The notes under the pieces were generated by a model that was given only the letters and a program-made list of their open reading frames with translations, was not told where the DNA came from and made no database searches. A program made the translations under genes and the position numbers. Shown piece by piece: positions 32,136 to 45,091 of a stretch of 64,000 bases of DNA (the first letter of the stretch is position 1; every line of letters begins with the position of its first letter). The DNA lies in contig NC_135370.1 of NCBI RefSeq assembly GCF_049243985.1, positions 108,152,006 through 108,216,005 of the forward strand, in the 5' to 3' direction. The DNA is from Paroedura picta (taxonomy: Eukaryota; Chordata; Lepidosauria; Squamata; Gekkonidae).

Positions 32136-34404
32136 AAAATTTTAAAAACATGAGGTGAGACTTTTCCTTGGCGGAATCATAGAAGAAGCGATGTATAACT
32201 CAGTTAGATGTCAGTTCCCTGCACAGTGCTTATACTCTACCTTTCCCTGGTCATCCTGATGAACAACAGCTGCAATGGAAAGGAAAGGAGCTGGTCTTAT
32301 GGGATATGCATGCTTCCTTTCTTTATCGACATCTATCAGCTTGACAGGTAGAAACACTGAGTTTTATGGATGCAGATAGATTTGGACACAGTTCCCAACA
32401 AGTCAAGCCCGGCACTCTGTCCACTATATAACACAGATGCTTTCCTGGTGCTTTCCTATCTGCGCTGACATATCAACTGTACAAGATGACATTCCCCCCC
32501 CCCCCCGTGTTCCTTCTTAACAATCTTTGCCTTCTAAAGGGTGCATCTAAAAGGTTCAGTGAAGGCATCAAAAACATTTAGAGATCCCAAATCTCCTCTT
32601 TGAACTAGAATAGCCATGTTTTCCGGGACATGCACATATAGTCTTTCAGTTCCCTTCTCCCCTGAAATGTAGCTATGCATGTGACTTGCAAAGCATTGAA
32701 GAGAGAGGAAAAACTGTCCCCCTCCCTCGCAGCTGATCTCCCAACTAACCATGACGCTCTTGCTAGTGTTTTATCTATCCTTGCTCCGGCAGTTGATTTT
32801 GTTGCATTGTAACGGTCCTTTTACCCACCTATTTCTGTTCATCAGCTGTACACTGCCTCAAACGCTGCAAGTGGGAAAGCAGTGCAGTGGAGCCAATCAG
32901 CCTTCAGGAGGGCGTCCTAATTGGGAGAAAGGCTCCTGAGAGCAGGGGAAAGCTTCAAACTGGAGCCAAGAGGAGAGGTAGGATAGAAATATCTAAATGA
33001 ATGAACTTAGTTCAGTGGTGTGGAAGGATAGGGGCAGTATCAAAATATTTCAAATCAATAAATATGTTGTCTGTTCCACAAGTTGGAAATAAAGCAAGCA
33101 AATATATCAGATGGGGGGGGGGCGGTCAAACTCAATATTGCAAGGGTGCCTGCTTTGTGGATTTCCCTCCAATGAACCTGGCAAGATGATGAGGTGAATG
33201 AAGTATCTGAGTTTTATCAGCAGAAATATTATTGACACAGAGTGGTATCCCAGCATTTCTGTCATTGCAAACAAGTGCTTGCTTATTTTTATCAGCCCGG
33301 CCAATTTATATGGTGTGAGAATACCTTGTTGCCTGTTTACTGTCCTTTCCTTCTGGGTTTCTTAGTCACGTTATGAGCAGAGAATCTGCAATGTGGATAG
33401 CAACACTTGAAACTGGCGTTGGCTGGCTAGAGCACTACAGTGTTTATTGATCCTTTGTTAATGGAATAATATCAAATAAAATGTTTATTCAAGAGAGGCT
33501 GATAAAAGCATTAAACTGTGGAAACATAGCACAGGGCTATCTCCTGTTCATATGGGTTTCTTTTTAATGTCAGCCTAATGGGGCTAATTTTAATTCATTT
33601 CCAGCAGAGCTGTATATAAATAGACTGACCATGTGTGTTGAGGATCTTTCCGAGTACAGCCTTTCCCCATGGAGCTGCTTGGAGCAGCCAAGTGATTCAT
33701 AAACAGAGGCGAAAGCAATGAGATATGTGGGGGGTGGGGAAGGTGGGGAGGTAATCTGATTTGCATTGAAGAAAAGCAACAGGACAGGCACTTAAGTTCC
33801 AGATGCCCAGAATTTTATAGACCCAACCCAAATTCACTGTAAGGGTGCAAAGCCAGAAAAGATTTCAGCCATCATGTGAATCGTAGCTGCCATTTGCAAA
33901 GTGCTCACACACTGGTTGTGCTCTGAATGCAGGCAGCTGCACAGTCTTCTACCACCCAGCCCTGACTATGAGGGTTGTGCAGTTGCCCTTTTGGAGGCTG
34001 CATTCCGCTAGCCTTGGGTTGTTTGTGTGTCTCTCTTAGCTGATACAGAGGTAAAAAGGAAAAAGGCCCATCCAAGTCACTATTTGTTTGGATGGTGACA
34101 TTTTACCTTGGTTCAAAGAGCTTAGAAGAACATTCACTTGTGTATTCACAATCAGCCGCTGGTGCAGGCTTGCCTGAGCATGAGTGGCTGGCCCCCGCAT
34201 TGTTGCCTGACACTACATCACCCTGCGCCTGGCCTCACAGTCAAGTCCAGAGCTTTCCTGGCAGTTGAGTAGTCACAGCTTGCTTCCTTCTGCCAGGCAG
34301 CTCAGCACAATCGTAGGAATTATGCAGATTCATTCATTCATTTATTGTACAGTATGTGTGCAATCAGTTCAGGAGATTCTAAGATTGCCTGGCTAGTAGG
34401 CAAA
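32136..34404. other. Intergenic, mostly unique
   Basis: No gene is recognised. Short C- and G-runs occur at 32492 and 33113. The AT-rich block 33430-33620, with several TAAT cores, looks like a possible conserved non-coding element. Confidence 0.5.
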
Positions 34405-34552
34405 AAATGTTTGGAGGTGGCTTGCCATTGCCTGCCCCCACCTCATAGTCCTGGTATTCCTTGGAGGTCACCCTTTCACGTGCTTGCCAGGGATGACCCT
34501 GCTTCACTTCCAAGATCGGATGGGAAAGGGCTTGCCTGGGCTATCGAGGCAG
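34405..34552 (-). mobile_element. 5S rRNA-headed SINE, inverted and diverged
   Basis: GTGGCTTGCCATTGCCTGCC is the tail and GGGATGACCCTGCTTCACTT, CCAAGATCGGATGGGAAAGG the reverse of the 5S head. Same family and orientation as 30460-30605. Confidence 0.7.
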
Positions 34553-36672
34553 ATGGAAGATGGAGTACAGAACAGCAGACTCCACAGTGTAACCAGGAAT
34601 ATGAAGCATTCCTTTCTAAAAGAAAAAGAGGAAGCATACTCCCTGTAGGGGTCCTTTTCTTGTAGGTCATTGTTGGAACATTTTTCTTCCCTTGCAAAAC
34701 GAATTCTGTACACAGAATTATCAAGAACAGCCAACTGCCAAGATTCCCTCTGTCCCCGTTGCATACAGAAGCACAAGTTCATGATGCTTAGTTAGAACAG
34801 ATATTACGCCCTTCCTGTTTGGTCTCCCTAATTCCCCTGGTGATCACAGCAGCCTTGGATATGCTCTAAGAAGACATAGCACTCTTTGCTGGGCAAACTC
34901 AGGGGAGCATAAATCACTGGTAAAAGGAGGTCGCCATATGAGAAAGAATGTTGCTTCTCAGGCCTATTGACTTTCAGACGCAGAGGCTTCTTGTGCCATT
35001 GAAAAAGTGCGCGATACCACAAGATACATGAACTGAGGAACCTCTTTTTGTATTTTGTTTCTATCATGGGGGAGACACATTTTGTTGCACAACATATGAG
35101 GCAGCTTCCTTTCTCACCTAAGTAAATTCTCTCCAATGTTGCTGGAAACACTGTTCATGGGGGATGAAATCAGAATCCATGAGAGATGAGCCACAAGCTG
35201 GGGAAGGGGGAATTGTTACACTTCACTGGGATCTGGAGATGTGCACAAACAATTAACTCTATTTTGGGGGAAATGTATCATTTCATGAATGTATGGTAGG
35301 GGATATAATGCGGGTTTGCATTGGACCAAGAGAAATGTTGATACTTCAGGCTCCAGAGTTAATTGCAAGTGTGTGTGTGTGTGTGGGGGGGTGGGGGTGG
35401 GGGGGAGGGCCAGGTTATGAAGGACAATGTGAGTGAACAGGCAATATGACCTGAGGTAACAATTATTGTTTTTATAATCATGCAGCTGGATGTGACAGAT
35501 GTTAAAAAAGACAAAGTTAAAATAGAAATGGAACCCAGGAATGTCAATGTGAAAAATACTCAATGTGACCATTGTATCATGAACCCTCGTTGCAAGACCA
35601 AAGGAAGCACAGCTAGACAGAGAGAACCTGGTCTAAAAGTGGCTCGTTAAGAAAGAAATATCAAAGGATTTAGCTATTGCACCATATAAACTTTTAGTGG
35701 CTTTCTGTAAATTGGATTTGTAGTTCTCATTAAGCACAATATAGTTCATCTTCTTCTAATTAAGACACCATTACTTTAATTTTCCTAAAATTGATTTAAT
35801 GTCTTTAAAAGAGCATGTTTCATGTACAGGGCCTGCATCAGTTGAATTCCATTAGCATAAATTTAAAGTAAACAACATGACATGCAATCCATTCAGATTA
35901 TTTTCTATATCCATCAGAATCATGGGAGATCTGACTGGTTGATGCTTCATTTTGGTGGTCATCTGCAAGCAGTATTCTTAAAAACAAATCTAGAAGTCCA
36001 ATACCATTTGTTGCAGAGGACCGAAGTGAGGGGAAATTGTAAGATTGCAGAACTGCCTGGAGAGGGGGAGAAATGTAGGGCTTTGGTGGTGTGACAGAAA
36101 GAGAGATAGAGAGAAATGGATGCTGGAATAGGATAATGTGGTGCGATCTGCAGAGGGCTGACATGAAATTCTTAGGAGGGTGGAGTTTGGGAGAGAAGGG
36201 ATTTCAGTGGAGTATAATGCCATAGTGCCCACCTCTCCATGGCAACCATTTTCTCCAAGGAAAATGATCTTCGCAATTCCTGAAGAACTTCAGAACCCAT
36301 CCAGAGGCTATACAACAGACCAGAAATCACTGTGCAAAAAAAAGCCCTGTATCCAACTGCACAACCAATGTATTTTACAAAGATATTATATTCAATGTCT
36401 TAGAATGAATACATATAAGATTTACAAAATTCCTATCAATTCTTATTTCAGATGCCATACTGTTGTTCAAATGAAGATCCAGTAAATCTCCATTTCGCCA
36501 GACTCTTACTCTTTCAGAGAGCTCACAGGAATAACAGTGAATGATGCAACAAAATTTAATACAAAATCCATGTTACGAAGAGCAGTTGTTTTTACTTACA
36601 TAGGACTATGTCTAAGTGAGTACCCCAAAAAAGAGACCTTTCAATTTACCAACTTCCTAGAAGAATTATCTA
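34553..36672. other. Intergenic, unique, with a possible regulatory block
   Basis: A (GT)n/G-rich tract lies at 35369-35407. The stretch 35690-35890 is AT-rich without being simple repeat and contains many homeodomain-type cores (CTAATTAAG, ATTAGCATAAATTT). Frames such as 34828-35151 have no recognisable content. About 36180-36260 resembles a fragment of a common squamate repeat. Confidence 0.5.
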
Positions 36673-36872
36673 CCGTATTTGCCGGTGTATAAGACAATTG
36701 GGCGTATAAGACGACCCCCCAACATTTCCATTCAAAATACAGTACTATGGGCCACTATGGGCAGCTATGTCTATCCCAACTGAAGTGCACCCGGCATATA
36801 GGACGACCCCCCCACTTGGAGACATGTTTTTCAGGGGGGGAAAGTAGTCTTATACGCCAGCAAATACTGTGG
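36673..36872. mobile_element. MITE with about 24-bp inverted ends, superfamily unclear
   Basis: The left end CCGTATTTGCCGGTGTATAA is mirrored by TTATACGCCAGCAAATACTG at the right. The interior has repeated GTATAAGACGACCCCCC-like motifs. No frame is present and no clear target-site duplication could be read. Confidence 0.65.
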
Positions 36873-38264
36873 TTTCAAACAGTCTCTACAAAGACAAAAT
36901 ATATGGAGTGATAGTTCTTAAAAAATACTGGCACATAATTCTTCTAAACAGGTCATGTATTGTTCAAAGAAATATCTCTTATCCCAGAAATTCTAGAATA
37001 ACCCAGGGTAAAAAATCCCTGGATAACATTGTGTTGTTGGCTGGTTGCTGTATTGTATTGTGTAACAAAAATCTCCCCTTAGAAATCATAAAGGGAAACT
37101 ACTGATAACTGATGACAGTCAGTTCAACTCTAAATAAATGATGCTACAGAAAAAAAGGTGTTTCTTTGAACTGTATATAGTTCAGGATACAAATGTAAAA
37201 TCAATGCATACAGATTTTAAAGTAGAGTACATCTTTAAAATTAAGTACATGCTTGATGTCAAAGGAGAGACAAAGGAGAGAAGCAGACTGGAAAATACCA
37301 TAAAGACAATCCTTTAAATGAAACATCAAAGATGCAACACTCAAGTTAGATGAAATGAAAGAAACAATGTAAATCCAAACTTGAACTCATGCCCTGTGGT
37401 TATAAGAACTAATATGAAAATATAAGATGTTCCCTGCTACAGCAAAAGGCTTAGAAGATCTATCTTATTATATTTGTGCCCTACCGCCTTCTTAAAAAAA
37501 ACTTAATATCTTAAGGGGAATGACCACTTTCAAGAAAGTGTTTAACCATAGGAGCAGAGCACACCTGGTTTTTGATTCATGATTTATCCTCTTAAGTTTT
37601 TGACTTGGTCCTTATGGTTTATGTAGGAGACGAGACCCCCCCCCCCCACTTTGACCTATTAAGCATTGGGTCACAAATACTTTTGTAATATTTGTTTTTT
37701 GTTATTACAGGTATTATTTATGTGGCCAGAATGTGAAATTATCTTAGCTAGTGAGGACAAAGGGTACTTGAAACTCTCTCACTTTACATTATATGTTTTT
37801 TAATTGTCATTTTATGTCCTTGTCAAACTCCACATCTGTATTCTGGGTTGGTGGGACATATCTGTTCCTTTCTCCAGGCTATAGAGAGTCATGCTAAAAG
37901 TCTGTAGGAGTTCCGGGTAACCCTGTAGACAAGAGTGATGGTATTTGGTTTCTGTCCTTTTCCTCAAAGTCAACCATGCTAGAATACAGGGCAGCATCTT
38001 CCTGAGTCGCTATGGGTAGCTGTTCCATTCCAGCCTTCTATTTGCACTTGGCAAAAACCCTCACGGTATTCATTATAGGAAGAAAAAAATCCAGCATTGT
38101 TCTTTTCCTCTGTGGCATTGGCCACCTTCCCTTACGTTTTAACCAAAGCCCTTGCTAAAGTGGAATAGAACCAGAGATTTTCTTGTTTGCTTCAGACACA
38201 TTACAGTGATATACTACAGTGAGGGTGTGTAAGTGGCAGTGGCTGCTTTTTCTTATGAGATGCA
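36873..38264. other. Intergenic, no gene recognised
   Basis: AT-rich sequence with a C-run at 37637. Confidence 0.6.
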
Positions 38265-38507
38265 AGGATGAGGCTGGAAAGGCGCTTTCTGGCAACTGCA
38301 CTCCCCCACATGCATCCAGCTGGGTGACCTTGGGCTCGCCACAGCACTGATAAAGCTGTTCTGACTGAGCAGTGATATCAGGGCTCTCACCTACCTCACA
38401 GGGTCTCTGTTGTAGAGAGAGGAAAGGGAAGGGGAATGTAAACCACTTTGAGCCTCCTTCGGGTAGAGAAAAACGGCATAAAAGAACCAACTCTTCTTCT
38501 TCTTCAG
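38265..38507 (+). mobile_element. MIR/CORE-like SINE
   Basis: Forward orientation. The head is mostly lost; the core CCAGCTGGGTGACCTTGGGC is followed by CCACTTTGAGCCTCCTTCGG, AACGGCATAAAAGAACCAAC and a (TTC)n tail. Confidence 0.8.
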
Positions 38508-38654
38508 GCTCAGCTACAGAGACTCCTGGGAGCCTTTTTAAAGTGATAGTGAAGTTTGGATGCACCTTGCTTGATCATTTCAGAAAATCAGTTCATATTG
38601 GATGGGCAGGCTATATATTGATATCAATGCTTTGAAATCAGATAATAAAATAGG

Positions 38655-38795
38655 ACCTAAAGAAGAAGAACTGGGGTTTGTTACCTGCTTTTTACTACCT
38701 GGAGTCCCAAAGGGGCTTAAAATCGCCTACCCTTCCTCTCCCCACAACAGACACCCTGTAAGGTAGGTGAGGCTGAGAGATCTCTAAGAGAACTG
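38655..38795 (-). mobile_element. MIR/CORE-like SINE, 3' half
   Basis: Reverse orientation: GAAGAAGAACTGGGG tail, ACCTGGAGTCCCAAAGGGGC, CACAACAGACACCCTGTAAG. The tRNA-like head is absent. Confidence 0.75.
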
Positions 38796-41700
38796 TGCTG
38801 GCTATTGGCTGCAGGGGAGAACACTACATACCAACAACATTTTTAATCTAGTCACCATTTCACAGTACCAATTGAATATAATTGCACTTAATGTATTAAC
38901 ACAGAAACTGGCTTGTTGGCTGACCCATTCAACACACAGTTACATTATATGAACTCAGGTTTATTATTCAGAAATCCCGGTATCAGTGCATTACTTATAT
39001 TAGAAAGACAGCTGTCTGATGTGTTAAAAGTCTTGGATTAAAGAAAAAGAACCATAAACAAACCTATCTTCTTTTCTTAGATTTTACCCCCTTTTTAGTT
39101 CAAAACTGGCAACATCAGCAAGTTTAATTAAAAGCATAATTAACAGCTAGAAAAAGTTACTTTTAATATGTTCAAGTTGTAGTGCGCTAATGCACCAATG
39201 CTAATGCAGGATTCTGAGGACGAAGAAAACAGCTTAGACTGCTAAAAGAGCAACAACCCCAAAGGTCTCTCGTGATGCCCTAAGCCAGTGTGTGGATGGC
39301 TCTTTAGGATAGGAACCTCTGTGTAAATAAGGATGTTCTGTACATTATGCCATCTTACTTAATTTTCTTATCCACCATTAAGAGACCCACATATTCATAG
39401 GTGTTAAATTGGGACTGCAAAAAAGCAATAAGAATGGTCAGTACCGCTCATCTACTTGGAAAAAAGAATTCAGCCATCTGTTGCTATCCTGCTTTCTGAA
39501 AGTATAGATTGCACATTCAATGCATGCATATAGGGGCACCCTGTTTACACTCAAAGGTCACAAGATGAGCCTGAGTCATTCCAAATGCAATGGGGAAATA
39601 CTGAAACATTGGAACCCACAGGGGAGAGGAGGGATGATAGCTTTCCTTTAAAAAATGCAACCAAAAAAATGTCAAGCCTCCATGTGTCCCAATGACCTTT
39701 GTGAACAGCACTTCATATGTGCAAACACAGCAGCCAAATTTAACCCCTAAAGTGGAGGAAAGTCACACTATATAACAGCAGAGAATAATCTTACAGTTTG
39801 AGGCCATTCTGCTCTGAATTCAAGGCTATTGAAATGGATACCGTTCCTGAGGGTCAGAAGACCATGCAACACTGTTCAAGAGATGGTCATGGAAACACAC
39901 TTGAAAGAGATTTGAAAATAATAGAGTAATATTGAAGTGGGCAAACAAATGTAGTGACCATGATATAAAAAGTGCAAGAGGCAATACTTGAGGCATGTTA
40001 GTTACTTAATGAGCCTCTGAAATTGCATGGCTCAGTTAAAGGCAAAAATACATGTGGAACCACTGATCAGAATACTCCACACTACCCTTAAAAGAGGTTG
40101 TTGGATATCGCAAGGCACAAGTCTCCAGTACAAGCACCATCAAAAGAAATGGATTGGAAGAACAGCAGCAGTACCTGGTGCCTTACTCCTTTAGGGGACT
40201 GTATAAAACCTCTATCCAACAAGGCTGTCACCTCAAGCTAAAACTGCTACTGTATTTCAGGCAACCGTGATTCATGTTTCCGTTTCATGGATTTCAATTT
40301 GACTGCAGCTGATACAACATCATCGACTACAATGTTTGACACGCAGACATTGTATGTTGTCCTATGCACTCAGATTGTGGAGATCGGGGAAGCTGGCTTC
40401 ACTGTACATATGCATAGATCATGTGGGGCGTAAAATGACCCAAGGGATTCTGAACTGCAGCAATAGGTCAGAAACGAAACCCAACAATGTGACTAAGTTA
40501 AATAATTGCTTAAAAGTTGATTGCACTGAAGTACCAAATGACGGCTGGAGTCCCAGTGGCTCTTTCCTAGACAAATAGGGCAGCTCTGCTCAACTTGTGA
40601 CCCACCCAATTACACACTCGGTCTATCTAGCAATTTTTTGAGTGACTAAGAAACCTGATTCTTTTCTGCTTTGGAAAATAAACATAGAGGAATTATATGT
40701 GACTTGTTGCCTGTACGAGGCTTTGTGGGCCAGGAGTTTTACAGGCATGATGTGAGGGATTTGTGTGCAAATCCAGAGTCTCACTATACTGCAGGGCCCA
40801 GCCTACAGATAAGTATTCCTTAAACTCTCCCCCTTTCTCCCTCGGTTTCTAGAGAGTGGAACTTTGGGAACATGAGAGGGAGCATAATGCTGCCAGGCAC
40901 AGCTCTTGTGCGACTGACATTTCAAGTGAATTCATAAAGATAGCACTTTTCTTAGAAAATTGAGATCTTTTAAAAGAATGGCAGAATAGAAAATGTAAGA
41001 CATATATGGTGAAATGCTTGAGCTGGATGCATGGGGCATGTTCACGTCCAACAGAACTATAAAATATATTACATGGAACTCTGATGTTGTCAGCCTTTAT
41101 TTGCTTTCTTCTCTTTGTTTTTCAAATGCTATAAATCGCTATACAGAAGTATTACAAAATAATTTAAATGTGAAAAGAATATAAATACTGCACATTTGCC
41201 ATTTAATTCATAAGAACACTTGGTAAAGCAGCAGAGCATATGGTGCTCAATATAGAATGAATCTTCCCCACATGTACACATTTTTGATGATTGCAATGCA
41301 TCTTTGGCATATTGAATATGACACTATACAATTATCGTAGATGTGCATGCACATATTCTGGCTCATCATAAAAACTGAAATGAAGGTCAAATGATGTCAG
41401 AAGTCTATGGATTTATTTTTAAAAGGATGCTGAATTTACAGCACAGTCCTACTTTCCTGAAAGTTGGATCCCGAGTAGACATGATTGAATTGCTCTGTTA
41501 CTTCCTAGTATGCTACCAGTAAGAACATTCTCCATTGACCTGCTCCCAAAATGCCATGCATTAGCCATGCATACAGTATGCATGGATCCGTATCATGGAC
41601 CATGCAATGAAGAACAGATACTGAGGCAATATTTACCAGTACTACAAGAAACAGACTGGAATAGACTGGGGAATCTCCGGGATCCACCTCCACACAGGAA

Positions 41701-43308
41701 GGACGTGTTTGCTCTCCTTACTATAACGGTAGCTATGATTTCACAGCAGTTCTAATGACTCACCATTTTTCCTGTACTAAAAAGCTTTTCTCAAAAGTAT
41801 GAAAAACTGGCCCCATCTAGAAGTGGCTTGAGAGGACCATGTTTTTCCTTTCCATTGCAAAGTAGTGGTGTGAGATGATTAATTTGATTGATGAAAAGGA
41901 ATTGTATTTATGCATTAAGCTTTCTTCATGCCATTTCTTCAATTTAAATTGCCCTCTGCAGCTGCTATTAGCTTCAATATATTATACCCATACATTACGG
42001 TATTCTTCTTTCTTGCCGAATTATAAGTTTTGGGGATGGGGATGGGAATGGAGGAGGCAATTTCAACAAGAGAAATGGCACATGTTTCATCTTGTTAGGG
42101 GGGGGGGTTATATTATAGAGAAATTGTGCAATGTAAGTAATGTCTGGTGCCTGATGACACCTTCTCAGCTTCTGTGCTGGAAACGTCAGGGCTGTGATGA
42201 GAAGCAAAACTTTTTTTGCTTTGGAGAGTTGCTGCCCATGGATCCAGAATCCTGACTGCTTCTCCACTAACAGTATGTGGACTATTCCTTTCAGGGGACA
42301 GTCTAATTGACTATGGAATTTTCTGACAGTATTTTTTTTTAACTGAAATCTATAGAAAACTGTAGGCATTACACGGCCTGGGATTATTGATCCTTAACAG
42401 CTGAACATAACTTTCAAGGTACAGTTATTTCAACATTTATAATTATGTTCAACAACATGTTTCATTTGGAGTCAGAGGTTAACTAATTTGCATAGAACTA
42501 AACAACATGGAAGTCTTCAACATTTGTTCCTGGGCAGCGGCTGCTCAGGACTGAACATTGATGCTTTTTTGTTTTCTGAAAATTCACCTGTAGGACTCAT
42601 TAGGCTATTAGCATTTTCACATCTTTGTTTTCTCAAGTGCATATAAACAAGGCACAGCAGTGTAGGGTAGACCTGGCTATAAGAAATGTAGCAAAATCTC
42701 AACAATGCTTGTAATTATTAAAAATTGTATAACATAACAAAGATACTGCAAGTAAATGGCTAGGTTTGCATGCATAGTCTTTGCAAACTGGACTTCATAC
42801 ATTTGCATGATTGCTTCAAGAAAGTACAGGATATTTTTCTCCTAGGCAACATTTAAAAATCAATACTTTTTAACACTAGGGTTTTTGGATATATCAAGAT
42901 ACATAACCTTGCATTAATTAACTATCAAGAATGTACATTCAGGTATAAACAGATGACCAGGTACTTAATATACAAACACAAACAGATTTAACATTAAGGC
43001 AGATTCACGACAGGTTTATAACCCTTGTAAATTCTGAGAATTTCAAACTATTTTGACAATATTTCTGGAATAAGGACTCCAGCCTTTACTTAACAGTATT
43101 GAAGTCAATCACAAAGTTCAGTGGTTTAGGCCTTTGCCAAATATATTCATGAAGATTGTTCTTTACTTCCTTCTCTCTTCACTAAGTAACACAAGAGCAT
43201 ATTTTTAAAAAATATTTAAAATATTTTAAAAATATTACTTCTATGACAAAACCTCAAGCCATCTCCAGAATGCAGAGGCAATAAGTCTGCAAACTCCCAT
43301 AATCAATA
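38796..43308. other. Intergenic downstream of ANO5, mostly unique
   Basis: This long AT-rich stretch has no recognisable gene or mobile element. The part nearest ANO5 may be its 3' UTR if a distal polyadenylation signal is used. Short frames (41510-41755, 41875-42255) are not recognisable. Confidence 0.5.
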
Positions 43309-44468
43309 TTTATTTTGAAAAATGTTTACTGATGAAAATTATTAGGCAGAAAACTAAATGGTAGGTTTTGGTTTTTGTTAGGCTATGCAAAAATTAATTT
43401 TGCACTATAATCTATTTACAGTTCAGTTTCTTGAAATCTTAAAAATAACCTATAAAATAGCCTAAATGCATGAGAACCTATTTAAAGGTGCAAATTTGGG
43501 TGGCACAAATACAAATAAATGATATGTAAGATTTTCCAAGTACTGTTCCGTGTATCTAATACTTATGCCCATTATATAAAACAAAATATTCAAAAAACCC
43601 ACATGCTCTCTAACAACCAGTGCTAGCAAACAGAGAAATACAGATTAGTATTTCTTTAATACTGAGTAACAATCCTAATTTCTTGTATCAGATGTGAGTT
43701 TTGTTTGGGTGTTGGTAGAGTCGAGGCTCCTCAAACCTTTTCATACTAAGCTGTTTGAACCTTTCCAAATTATGCTTTGTAGACTGGTATCTGAACGTCC
43801 AATATGTCCAAGTCTGGAAACTAGCAGACAACAAAGAGGATACAAGCGCCACAGGTCTGTGGCATACTATTAAGTCCAAAGGGAACATAATAAGTCCTAT
43901 TACAACAATCAGTCAACAGTGCTTCAAGTGGAGGAGTGCATATCCCACATAATCTCAGCCTCACAGGTAACCTTATTAGCACGTACAAATACACACAAAC
44001 GCAATCTAGCCTGGGTGAGGACCCAAGAAAGAATTTAAGCCCTTCTTGGCCACTTCATGATACCTTTTGAAGGAGACCATTATCACACTTTGAAAGCCAC
44101 AGTTTTGTGTCACAGCTGAGAACATGGAATTTTTCAGGATATTCATTATACAAACACTTAATGACAACCCTAGTTCCAAGTATAATGTCTCAGAGAGAGA
44201 TGGCAGTAGAAGAGACATGGTGATACCACAAGTCAAACTTTGTTTCCAAGCTTATACAGCAGGGAGCCGGTGGGACTCAACAAAGGAGGCTTCTTGACAG
44301 CTGGTCCACATTTTTTTTTTTGTCTCGTAATCTTCGTTCTCAAGACTTTTAGGACCAAACGTAAAGCAGTAAATATCCTGAACAGTTCTCATGGCCTGCT
44401 GAGCAGCATACAGATAAGGAACAATGTTGACAGGCTAGAATTCCAAAGGTATACAGCCTACCCTCAAG
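43309..44468 (-). other. ANO5: Possible ANO5 3' UTR
   Basis: The sequence after the ANO5 stop codon is repeat-free. The first canonical AATAAA noted on the minus strand is at 43314-43309. The human gene has a 3' UTR of several kilobases, so the true end may lie further left. The assignment is by position only. Confidence 0.3.
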
Positions 44469-44693
44469 TCACATGACTTCTGCTAACTCCACTCTTCCTT
44501 CACTGGCAATAACTTCCTTTTCCATATTGGCATAGGTTCTGCCTTCACACAGTTTCTGCCTGAATTTATTGAGTTCATACTCATGTAGGATTTTTTGCGT
44601 TAAGTACTTCTCACGCTTTATTTTGGCTTTCACCTCAGATGGAACATCAGGGATCATCCAAGCAATGAAGAACTTGACAATGAACACCACGTG
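44469..44693 (-). CDS. ANO5: ANO5 last exon (human exon 22 equivalent)
   Basis: The exon encodes the end of the last transmembrane helix and the C-terminal cytoplasmic tail: [20 protein letters not shown], then [20 protein letters not shown], ending in VELAEVM and a TGA at 44471-44469. The human protein has [20 protein letters not shown] at the same place. The acceptor is CATAG at 44698-44694, in phase 0 with the preceding exon, which ends in FIIIME. The tail is less conserved than the helices, as usual in anoctamins. Confidence 0.95.
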   Translation of the reverse strand, partial: [74 protein letters not shown]

Positions 44694-45091
44694 CTATGAA
44701 GTAGGAAGCAACATAAAACAGAACAATGTAAATACAAGAATGAATTTAAATATGAATTATCAGATATTAGCTTCCTTCTTTGTTACAAGCATTTGTAATG
44801 TAAAACCTTTAGTTGTTAAACAGCTCTGCAATACTGGGGTGAAATAATGGTTAATGCCATCGCTGCTTTATAAACGTTAAGACTCGTGGTATAGAAATCC
44901 ATAAAACTTTCTAACAACTTCAATGTTCAGTGTGACGGATCTTAGATCTACTTCACACAGTAGACTGAATCATGCATGCAACACCTTCACTCTTCCCAGT
45001 ACTCCTGTTGTCTGAGGCATGATCTGCAATAGTCAGGATTTGAGCTTTTTCAGTGGCTGTCTCATGTTTGTTATTTTGTTACTGTGGGGTT

